The translations under genes were made by a program, and so were the position numbers. The notes below the pieces were generated by a model. It was given only the letters and a program-made list of their open reading frames with translations, ran no database searches and was not told the origin of the DNA. From Halichondria panicea (taxonomy: Eukaryota; Porifera; Demospongiae; Suberitida; Halichondriidae), in contig NC_087388.1 in NCBI RefSeq assembly GCF_963675165.1, forward strand, positions 3,140,800 through 3,204,799: a stretch of 64,000 nucleotides of DNA, given 5' to 3'. Positions 12,601 to 24,970 of the stretch are shown here, in pieces; positions within the stretch are counted from its first letter, which is position 1; each line of letters opens with the position of its first letter.

Positions 12601-15600
12601 ATAGCACTTCAGTGCTCTAGTTGTGCCCCGAGGCGTAGCTGCACAAGGGATACTGTAATTAAGCTGACTGTGTGTATGTGTGAAAACTAACAGCTTCTAT
12701 AGGCTTCTAGCCACGTTCTCTTGATTCGTGGATTAGCAAACTAAAGCTTCTTTCTTGAGTGACTAGTTTGACGGCTGTTGCAGTCTTTTCAGAATCTTTC
12801 GTAGCATCATCTGTTCGCCCAAACTTTCTATTCGAGTTAGCCTTGCACTACAGCGCTAGCTTTTTGTTAGCTACAAGAGTCTGTTAAAACAGCTAGCTAT
12901 AGTAGCCATTTCTGAACTAGACACACCCTTTAATTATTCCTGTCGATGTAATGCGTATACGCGCTCATCCAGAGAATCAGGCATAATCAACTTACTATTT
13001 TCTTGAGGTCCTGGTACACCGGTAAGCCACAAAACAAATGATACCAGATTCCCTCTCCTATAATGACTGTGTGGAATTCAATTCTGTCACAACAATAGAT
13101 GCATGCATGTAGACAAGTCTGGTAACAATAGATACATGTACACATGTCTTTTCTTCTCAGTTATAGATAGATATTATATACACTTGCTTCTTTATATACT
13201 ATACTGTCTGTGCTGCTATACTTCTGTCTGTGCTTAAATTCTCTCTTACTCTGTGCCTTTGACATAGGTGCTCCCACTGTTTGGCTACAGGCCATATTAA
13301 ATAACATGCAGTTGCTTCCGTATCGTTGAAGATTATTCAAGCCATCAGATAGACTTCTGTTTCCCTCTCCTATAATGACTATGTGGAATTCAATTCTGTC
13401 AACAATTGCAATCAGCAATAATAACGTAATAAAATAATTTTACTTCTTCAGATAGTTTTTGAGCGAAAGCAAAACAACGGCGAGAGGCATTAGCACAGCG
13501 CAGCTTGCACCACTGGTTTTGTTTCAGTTTCCCGCAAACTACATGTATATGTACATGTACTTATGATGTACATGTAGTGTTTGCTTGCCAACCAGCTAGC
13601 TAGCAAACTAGGGAGTCAACTCTCATCACAGGGACATCCAGTTACTCGTACATGTACGTACCAGTACAGTACTTACAGTGTGGTTATAATTATCATTACC
13701 TCTTGTTCATGCACTCCTTGTTGACCTATGTACATGTACTGTAACTACGTACTGTATTCAACTGTATTCAGTTGTTTTTGGTGTATTCATTTTGTTGGTG
13801 TATTTAAACTTAACCTGCAGGTACATTGGTATTGGTTTGTCATCATCTGGAGTGAATCTCAACAGACTACCAGGATGGGAGAAGAACTCGTACGGTTATC
13901 ATGCTGACGATGGCTGTGTATTTAGCTCCACTGGAACAGGCCAAAAGTATGGTCCCACTTTTAGTACTGGAGATGTAGTTGGCTGTGGGTTCAACCTTGT
14001 TGATCATTCGATTTTCTTCACTAAAAACGGGATTACTCTAGGAACAGCATTCACTGATGTGTCGGTAGGTGCTAGCTGTCATAATAATTATTTTGTAATG
14101 TGCAAATAGGCTTTACGTGTACCATAGTCACCAAATTTACCTCCACCCCTACTTTTGAGTGAAAGTTCCTGCATAGGCTAATTTGCCTCGAGAATACGCC
14201 CACCTGCATTTGTCAGTGAGCAAGTTGTCAAGAAAAGGTTTAGCCGTTTATTGTGTACGCTGGTTAGCTCTGAATATAGCTAGATATATACCCTATTTTA
14301 AAGTATAAGAGTCAAGGACAATCTTCTCTGAATCTCTGTTAAAGCATAGATAGTAGAGAAAGGGGATTGGAACGGGATCACGTGAGCTTATATATATGCT
14401 TGCAAGGTAATGCCTCTGGACAGTGCGTTCAGCAACCAATAGATACCTTGAGGTGTGATTTTACTGGTTTTGAGGTCAAGAGAAGCTCTCGAAAAGAAGC
14501 AAATGAGAGGACACTAGGTAAGTAAATAATATAAATGTCTGAATAGCCCTAAAATTTGTCTTGAGGTATGGCTAGGTACAAAATGAAACATTATTACTAG
14601 CTAAAAGTCATGTTCACTCTTGGTAGCAGGTAGCACACAATATTTGAAGATTTTACAACACTTAGCTTCTCCTTTTTATATGTGGGGTAAGAACTGACAT
14701 ATGAATTGCACTATTGTGATCACAGTAGTAGCTAGTACATGATGGTATTTTATTGCTTCAGCTATATATTGGTATCATACTTCTTGAGTTATTGGCCAAT
14801 TTCACTATAATTATTATAGCCATCTTTGCGAACTAAGCTTTGAGACTCAGCAATATTAAAGATCAATGTCCATATTATTGCTTCCAATCCATGAAAATCA
14901 CTATTCATGCTCTGATTTTGTCACCGCAGTGTCGATGTGTGGCAGGAACTTGGACTGAGAAATCATCATACTTCTTGAGTTATTGGCCAATTTGTTGATT
15001 TCCACTAGCCATTTTTACAGGGGAGCTTCTCCATAGCTGAGTTTATATTTAAGACTCGGCAATATTAAAGATCAATGTCCATATTATTGCCATTAGATTT
15101 TGAAAATCACTATTCATGCATGCTCTGATTTTGTCACCGAAGTGTACATGTAGACGTGTGGCAAGAACTTGAACTGAGAAATCACTGGAAGAACATTGAT
15201 GTATAATTATGTTTAGACTATGCTAAAAGTTTTACCTTTTATTGATTAGCATAAACTGCCATTAATGAATAAAATGTTTGTTGCAAGCTCAGCACTCTAA
15301 GCTGCATCCATGGTCGCGGTTTAATAGTGAAATAGTGCTGTTTGTCTGCGTTTCCAATCCCCTTCTACTATCTATTGTTAAATACTTTGATAGTGACAAG
15401 GAACAACCTTCTGATGCAGAATCTTGACTCTTTATACCTATATAGCTACTTTACCCATGCATTAATTACCATTGTTGTGATGTTGATATGTATTAATATT
15501 TCAAGAGCTGGCATGCAGGCTTCAGACGCAGACAGAAAAAAGAATAGTTTCTGGGGCTTAATTTCGAGGCAAACACCTGGGTGGGATTAATTTCGAGACA

Positions 15601-18600
15601 AAACTACTATTTTCGAAATTAATCCCATCCCACCTATAGCTGCTTTGTAGCATGCAATTAGGGTGGGCGTAATCTCGGGCGTAATCTCGGTAGACTATTT
15701 GTTGCCTTTTGACCTCTGAGATCAAGGAATAGCAGTGCCAATATAATATGGCATGTACATGTACGTTGGCACTGTGGTCAACTCTGTATATGGCGGGACA
15801 TGTGTCATAAGTCACATGGCAATGGATTGTGTGGTATACAATGTTTGCGTTAGGTTTTTGACCTTTAACCTTTCCTACAGTGTAGCTATGGTGCCTGTGG
15901 TAGATCTACTGTTGTGCTCTCTAGCAAGCTCACATCACTTTCTAGTAATCTACAATATTGTAAACTGTTATGGAAGACGGCAACTAACCTGAGTTAACCC
16001 CTCTAGACTGCTCTCCACAGTAGCCTACATGTATGTACAGCACTAGGTTTGATGGTGAATTTCAAGCTATTGAGCCGGGATCCCACGGGGATCGCTGATC
16101 CATAAGTTAGTACCATCCTTTCACTACATGATAGCTAAGTATATGACCGTGGGATCGCTGCTGTTTTGACTTGCTTGAAGATCCGCACTTTTCATGCACA
16201 TCCTTGTCTAAATCTTTGCGGCTAAACCTGGATTGTTAATTACTGAGGCGCACGTGATGTGTGTCCTATACCTCCTCTGTATATGGCATACAGATGACCT
16301 TAAGGTGAAATTTCCCACCCAAAAGGGGAGGGGTTTCACTAGAGTGTTGAGGTGGCTGGATGCATGGGTTACGAATGGGGAAAAGTGGGCCAAAATTGAG
16401 CGCTTGTAGAATTCTGCACATGAATCGGGCAAGGTAGCAGAGAGACATTCGCATGTAATTGGTTAGAAGATGCTGAACTACATGTAGCTAGATTGATGCG
16501 TTATGGATAAAAATGTTTCTAATTGGCTTGCAACTTCACATTGTGTTTTACAGCGATTTCCCAATCTTGTAACACCTTCCAGCAAAGAGCAAACACAATG
16601 TAGATCTACATGTAGTTAGTTATTCCTTAATAGTAGGTCAAGACATAATTTCATACCAATTGTACATTCTCGTACATAAAATTACTCATTCATCCCAAAT
16701 ACGGTAATACGCTCACACTCGCCCAATAACACACATACATGTACATGTACATGCATGCATAATAAACTCTCTACAATATCTACAATCAACCTGTGCCATC
16801 CGTTTTCAGGTCTGATATCCTTCCCTGCAAGAGTTATATAACTGGTTATAAAATGAAAGCACTTAGTGCTGATGCGTCAGTAGAAAGCTGCACACGAAGC
16901 TGATACTACCAGGTGCAGTGGCCATGAGGAATTACCGTTCTTACGCGTTACATAAGTGTAGGGATGGGCGGAATCGTTTTAAGAAAAGTAAAGCCTGAAA
17001 TCATGCATGCATGCGCCTCGTGAAACTCTGAAAAATACATGTGATCAGGGTTGCAGTTGGTGACAATTTGAGCGGGATCTCACGATGATCCTTGACTTGT
17101 GCACGGGAAAAGACGTCGTTTTAATGTATCGTATAGTTACTGCTCTCAATACTTTTTGCTTCTTTCCCTTACATAACGTAAATGCATTTGAATTTGACAA
17201 CACAGGTGGTTAATCCGGTATTTTGGGGGAATGTTTTTGAATGATTTTGTGCATATCAGCTAGTTTCGTTGACTTACATGTATTATGTTAATGATCATTA
17301 ACTACAATGTACCCTAATTGCAGGCCAACCTCAACCTGTACCCCATGGTAGGACTGCAAACCCCTGGAGAGATTATAGAGGGAAACTTTGGAGAAACATC
17401 ATTTATGTTTGACTTCGAAGGGTTACTGGCTGTGAGTACATTACTTTAAGTTCTCCTCATTCCAGGGTCAAAAGGTCATTAATTAAAACACCACGTGGCG
17501 ACTCGCACCCTTGGGTTTATATACACTACCACTAGCTTGATCCTCTTTAGAAATCGGTTGAGCTATCGCGCCCCAAACAAACCAGCTTGAGGGAAGATAT
17601 CCAGGATTTATGCAACCTTTGACCTTTAATTTACTGCATTCTTTAAAACCACAATATACGGAAATTAGCTTTCTGTGGCTATAGGGCATAAATGTTGATG
17701 TACTGCATGGTTTACTTTCCAAGCAGGTAAATAAAATAGAAACCAGAAGAGTTATAGAAAAAAAAGCAACACAGCTTTATGAACCCTTCCATTAAAGGAT
17801 CACTTCAGCTGCAAACATGTAGATCTACCTCGAAAAAAGGTCACGTGTTAGCTAGCCAATGTGCTAGTTCAAGCTTCTTATATCAAATCTGCCACTACAA
17901 GTGTTGCAAGCGTGCGATTGCTAATGCCTCTCGCCATGTTTTTGCTTTCGCTCAAAAGTATTAGAGTGATATAGAAGAGGTAAATAATTTGCAATGTGCT
18001 TTGATTGTTTCACAAGAAGGGGGTCCACAGTTAATAGTGCATACTGATCGTCTTAAATGGCCTGTAGCCAAACAGTGGGAGCAAACCTTTGTCAAAGGCA
18101 TAGTCAGTAGTCTGTGAGATAAGTATTAAAGACAGAATTCAATCACAGAAAGTAGTATCTATAACAAGCAGTCTAAAAAGAGTTTAATCACAGAATTCAA
18201 TCACAGAAAGTAGTATCTATATATTACTAGAACACTAAAGTGCAAACTCTCGGCTGGTGACATGATTATAAAGAAACCAGAAGAGTGATAGTGCATGTAG
18301 TGATCATGTATGACTTAATTGTCTAGCACAGCAACTCAAAACTCAAAACTAAACCAGACTGGATCGAGGCATGCTGAAACATTTGAGAACAGGTATGTAG
18401 TACAGTGGATTGTGCAGTACACTTGCAACAGAGAATTGCCAAACAGCAAAACCACAATCAGATAATGAATATCATTACCAGTTTTCTTTTCCAAGTGTAC
18501 TTGTGAGAAAGAAAGATATTGTTTCTATTATTTTATGTGTCTATATTGTTGCACTACTCATAAGTAACTATTACAGCGCTAGCTAGCTATCAGTACGCTA

Positions 18601-21600
18601 ACTAGATGGCAAAAAATTTACCACAAAAATCGTGTGGTCATTACCGATTTTAGTCGTCAAATATTAGACAAAGAAAGACTCTAACAAGAACTAAACAGTG
18701 ACCTAGCTACCAGCAGTTTATGATATTCCTGAGAGCGGCTCGAAGAGTTCTTGGTCCTATCTATCTACAAACTGAAGAAAAATGCCATGGTTTACTAGCT
18801 AATCGGCTATTTTTCCATATTTTCGACTTCTACACGAGCTAACTCGATGACTGCATGTGTTCAAGAAATTGTTTCGAGCCGCCCTGCCCCTTTCCTCCTT
18901 TAAATAGAACATGCATTATCTAACGTATAAAATGACGACTAGTGTATACAGTCAAGACAAGCTTGATTTACTACTGATAATTACTGCGTGGGCGAACACT
19001 GCATCGTAACCTTAACTTGGCACTTTATTAGAAAGCATAGAGTCAACTGAAATGACAACCAATTTTTTTCAGCAGACACTCATTGCACCTCTCTAGGCAT
19101 GCCCCCCCCCCATCAAACAAAATAACGTAATTTACATGTACAGTCAGTCAAGAAATGTATTTCATGCAAATACATGTATCATTGGGGCGAGCAAAGCGAG
19201 CCTCTTAGTTAGTCATGAACGTGGTTCGGGTGGTGTATGTGTGTATGTATGTATGTAGTGGGCCGGCATACAATATTTGCTTTTGTGACTCGTGATCCTT
19301 TAACAATTTCTACGTGAGTCAATAACTTTAGCTCAATAAAGATAATTATGAATAGCGACAAAACTAGCGATAAGGAGGAGCGGGAGCGACAGGCAAGATC
19401 CGCAGAAACAGCTAAAAAGAGGGAATGGAGGCTTGCTAGACCCAGAGAAAGATACAGGGCACACAGAAGCAGCAGGAAGTGAAGGTAACTGACTCAAACG
19501 GTTCTGCAGGTGTTTGCCTAACATAAATAAATTTTGTGTAGAAAGGTGCACAAGCCAGCAGAAAGTGGCCAAACATTATTAAATCTTCATTACACTTACA
19601 GAGACTCCAGAGGCCACACAGGCACGCTTGAAGCAACACATGCAGGCAGAGGCATACAGAGTGAATCCCTATATGCCTCTATTCGAACTATCTGCTGTTC
19701 AATCCAAGATGCTGTTTATATCTGCAGTCATGCCAATAATGTCCATCTATCGATTACCACTTGGACAATATGAATACGCAGGCCATGTCATCAACCTGCC
19801 ACAAGATGTGGTGTCATTTGCACAATATCTTTTAGTAGAGTTGGATGCGTCGCTCGCCCCATGGTGCTTGTGTAACCCTAGTAATAATAATTATAAGTAT
19901 CCACTCCTGTAGGTATCTATGACTGAGACTACATGACTGAACCTTTTTGGGCTTTAGGTTTAACATTCCTCCCAGACTGTAATGATGAAATTCATATCTG
20001 GTGGTTTTGCTGTTTGGCAATTTTCTGTTGCAAGTGCACTGCAATCCACTGTAGTACTGGTGGCCGATAGGGGTCACCCGCCTCCGCTTGCCGCTAACAC
20101 TATTACCGCGAGCGGTAAAGGGTCGCCGCTCCATTTAGCCACGAGCGGTAAATGATTAACCGCCTTCTTTTACCGCCCGCGGCGAGGTCCAAAAGTGTTT
20201 GGTAAAGGCATGTGTTTCTAATAAGAGCATGCCTACGCTATTCTAATAAGAGCGCATAGGGATTTCATCTGTATAGGCCCTGGAGTACTATGGCATAGTA
20301 CTCTAGGGCTTACAAATGAAATCCCTGAGCATAGTCTATGCTTTGTGAAGGTCCTCTGGAATGTGTAGCTCTCCACACATGCTGCAAACACAAGGTGTGC
20401 TCTTATTAGAATTTCGTGATATCTTGCGATTGTTACCACTGGCGGCGAGGTTGTGGTGATTCATGAAGGCGGCCACTCATTTATCGCTCGCAGATAAGTG
20501 AGGCGGTCGCTCTTTACCTCTCGTGGTATTTTCGGGTCGGTAAAGGAGTCAACACTCATTTACCGTTCGCGGGTAGAGAAGGCGCCAACCCTTTACCACG
20601 CGCGGCATAGGAGGGCGGCAAGCGGAGGCGGGTGACCATCATTACAGATAAAAATTATATGCACTATGGATTAGGATCACAGCAAAGAAGCCTGGAGTCT
20701 CAGAGAAGTATGGCTCCAGGTCGAGTATAGGATCCCAGAGTCAGCTAACATAGCTAAGCAGCAGGAGCTATAATTCTAGCTTTCTACTTTAGTGACCCTG
20801 TTCCATTGTTCCTGGCACAGGCTCACTTCAGTTACAAATAACGCGTGTACCAAGTTTTGTTCAAGCTACAATTTGCTCGCTTCTATTAGACAGCAAACCT
20901 TTAACACCGAAAGCTGCCACTATTAAAAGTAACTTGTTGTGTGGAGGCTACCCATGCTGTAAACGCAGTGCTAGAGCATCCAGGTAAGCAGACCCAGTCA
21001 TAGCTTTTGCTCGCTACCCGAGGCGCGCGTGGGCGGCCATGGGTATAGTAGTCGGTTGGTTTGTTACCCAAGGTGCGTGGGCGGCCACGGGTATAGTAGT
21101 CTGTTGGTGTGTTTGTTTGTCACGAGTATATCTACTCACCTGGATGCCATAGCACTGCGTTTACAGCATGGATAGCCTTCACACAGTAATAATTATCTTG
21201 GTTTAAATAGTGGCAGATTTTGATGTTAAAGCTTCTTTGTCGAGCAAAAGCTAAGAAGCTTGAACAAGCTTGTGACTGGGTCTGCTTACCTGGATGTTCT
21301 ATCACTGCCTCCACAACAAGTTAGTACTTTGATAGTGGCAGCTTTCGGTGTTAAAGGCTTTGTCGTCTAATAAAAGCGAGCATAATGTAGTTTGAACAGA
21401 ACTCGTGAACTTTGCACATGAGTTATTTACTATGGGGTGCCGTTTGTGTCAAAACTATTTTTTTGCAGGATATCATTATGTATATCCAGTGTGGATATAA
21501 TATATATATGCATGCTAAAAAACATATAACAATAGCAAATACACACTTTTCTTTTAGTATGCATTTCTTTGCAAGTAGATCGACACAGCTAAAACTTGCT

Positions 21601-24412
21601 TTACCAAAAAATGTGAGCTTGTATGCTTGCAGCTTACTTGCACGAGAACGGTTTGTGATGCTAGCTACGCAGTTGGGCAAAAATATAAGTGACACACGTA
21701 CCATACATGTAAGTACAAGCTGATATTCAATGTACGTAACCAAACAATGTCTTAGAGGTTATTTAGCAAGAAATATTCCCTTGTTTATCTTTAAGAGTGC
21801 ATTTAAAAGCAGAGAGTATTGACTGTGACGGACGTACAGTGTTGGTGTACGTCTGTCACAACGTTTCCGCCAAAACCGATGGGAGTGGCTTCAAAGTTAA
21901 TACCTATACTATAAATCAACCAAACTCTCTAATTTCTGTGGTGGACGTACAAGAACATTAAATCGTATAAACATACACCGGGAATCGAAAAGTACGTACC
22001 AGCTGAAAAAAAAATTCCGCTGATTCCTTTAATGATCCAACAAACTAATTTTAAATGGAAAGGTATACATATTGAAAAACTACATGCATTCAGCTTCGAA
22101 ATGATATATTTTTTATTGACGTACTAAGATTTTTAAATTCTGACCTAATGGCTCACTTTACACGGAATTGCCCATATAATTTTTATACTGTACATGTAAC
22201 AGCACAATAAGTATTGAATACACTCATTAATTCCTGTTTTTTAGGGGATTCAGCAACAGGTCAAGCAGAAAATAATGTGTCACCCTGTCTTTGAAAGTCC
22301 AGGAGGATGGCAGGGCAGCGTTCACAAGGTGGTACTCAGCTACCTGGTTCACCATGGTTACAGTCAGACGGCACAAGTATTTGCCTCCTGCACTGGACAA
22401 GGTTTAGGTGAAAGTACTGCCTCCATTATGAACAGACAAAGTGAGTGGACTGTACATGATCTTACAAGCACCTTACTCAGATCAAGTTGTCAGCTACTGT
22501 GCTGATAATAAAATGTAAAAAACAGTCTAGAGCTTGCTAGTGGTCTGGTAGAACGGACCTCTTCCCTCATTATAATTATTACACAATGATTACATGTACA
22601 TACTGATTATGCCTCGGTGCGCATGCGCAAGCGAGGTATACGGTAGTGTGTTTGTGTGTCTGTGTGTCTGTGTGTGTGTCTGTGTAGACTGCTACAGCTG
22701 CTCAAGGATGAATCAAGTGCAAGTACGAGTTTCTATAGGCTTCTAGTCATGTTTACTTGGATTTTAATTCGTGGATTTGCAAAATAATGCTTCGTTCTCG
22801 AGTTATGCCTAGTTTTGCTTACTTGGAATGCCATTGCAGCCTTTTCAGAAGAGCATCTAGCTAAACTTGTTTACCGAGTGTTACTACTCTACTTAGTAGT
22901 TAGCTCTGCACTAGAACGCTAGCTATTGGTAGCTGCAAGAGTGAGGAAGAGAGCTGCAAGGCTCTGTTGATGGCAGCCATTAATTTTAGACTTGAACTTT
23001 TGGCATCGATCGTTTTTTGCGCATGCAACAGAACCAAAACAAACGCAGACAACTGCACGAACGGAACAGAAGCTTTTAATTTGGCTTCTAGCTACTGTAT
23101 CGTTAACTACTAAGCTATCTACATGTAAAAGGATAAACGCTAGACAAACTACATGTACATGTAGCTATAATTATGTATACTGTTACAGTATTACACAAGC
23201 TACATGAAGCACACTGTACACACAATCACCACACTTACAGTACCCATCAATAAAATCCGCTCCGTTTCTTAAAACGCACGTATAAACGGTAGCGTTAAAC
23301 CGGGTGCAGAACGACCGCTTCCCTCTCATTATAAATTAAAACGGTGACGTATGTCACCATGAAAAATTGAAATGATTTACACAATGATACTGTATGATTT
23401 ATACAATGAACTAGCTATTATAAAGTATGCAGACAGTCAGACATACTGATACAGCACTGAAGAAGAGACGATGGTCTTCAAAAACGGTCATTCCAGGTCA
23501 CAGATAACTTGCATGGAGGGAAACTTAGTCTCGGGGCTGATGCGAGACCGAGAACAACTGGATAAACGGTGCACTGTTGCAAAATAGCATCTATAATTAA
23601 AGGATTAAAGCGCTAGACAATCAGCTACATGTATACTGTAGTACACAAAGCTAGCTAGCTAGCTAGCTACACTGTACACACGATCATTATAAGTTAACGA
23701 ATCTGCTTACTCAGCAATTTTCTGCACATGCGTAAAAACGGTAGCCGTTTTTGTATTATATACAATGTGCGTTTTTTTGTGTAACGGGAACGCACCGTTT
23801 TCCGCAAACAAACGGGAACTTTTTATTGATGGGTACTGTACATTGTACGTCACCACTAATGGATTTCAAAAGGTGTACAATATATAGAAAAATAGAAAAA
23901 TGAAAGCACCGTGGGTGCTGATGCCTCGGTGGAGGTGCCAAAGCTACATAACATAAAGCTACTAATAGCTAGCTTTTATACACACATTGATTATAATTAT
24001 CGATGAACATTTTTAATTTTGCTGCATGCAGAATCCAGACTCACAGGGAAACTCAAAGAGTGGGTAATGATCGACGATGATTGTTGCTAATAACGATCGA
24101 CGCCAAAAGTTCAAGTCTAAAATTAATGGCTGCAAGTCAGCAGAGCCTTGCAGCTCTCTTCTCACTCTTGCAGCTATCAATAGCTAGCGTTCTAGTGCAG
24201 AGCTAACTACTAAGTAGAGTAGTAACACTCGGTGAACAAATTTTGCTACGGACTCTTTTGAAAAGGCATATTCCAAGTAAGCATAACTCGAGAACGAAGC
24301 TTTATTTTGCAAATCCACAAATACCAAGCCAAGAAAACATGACTAGAAGCCTATAGAAACTCTTACTTGCACTTCATTGATCCTTGAGCAGCTGAAACAG
24401 TCTACACACACG

Positions 24413-24466
<54 letters not shown>

Positions 24467-24881
24467 ACCGTATACAAATGTACCTCGCTTGCACATGCGC
24501 ACCGAGGCATAATAACTTAGCACAGCACAGTTTTCGACGTGTTTTTCATTTGTTGGAGAAAAGAGCCATACTTGACGATACTAAGACTCCAAATCGATGG
24601 GAGAAACACGAAGCTGCTCTCAACAAGACGGCTAAGCCTCCTGGGTCCATGGGTGTGGTTTGGTTGTCCAACGCAACTTTAGTAAAGATGTCAAATGGCC
24701 AACTCTTGGACCACGGAAGCGTCTACTACGTGTTGCTCTTTGACGGCAGCAAAATCCGGCATAATCTTGCTCTTTTTGGGGCCAGTATCGTGGATTGAAT
24801 TGTTGCTATTGTCTGTGTTCTGTTACATAGAGTGATTTTCATCATTATGCCTCGGTGCGCATGCGCAAGCGAGGTATACGG

Positions 24882-24970
<89 letters not shown>

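Noticed and set aside
21412..21743. Overlapping 103- and 106-codon frames on both strands
   Set aside because: AT-driven composition, complementary frames, no domain and no splice context.
24404..24468. CA-repeat as possible telomeric or regulatory array
   Set aside because: It is an ordinary dinucleotide microsatellite carried by the TGCCTCGGTG element; the matching TG tract is in the opposite copy.
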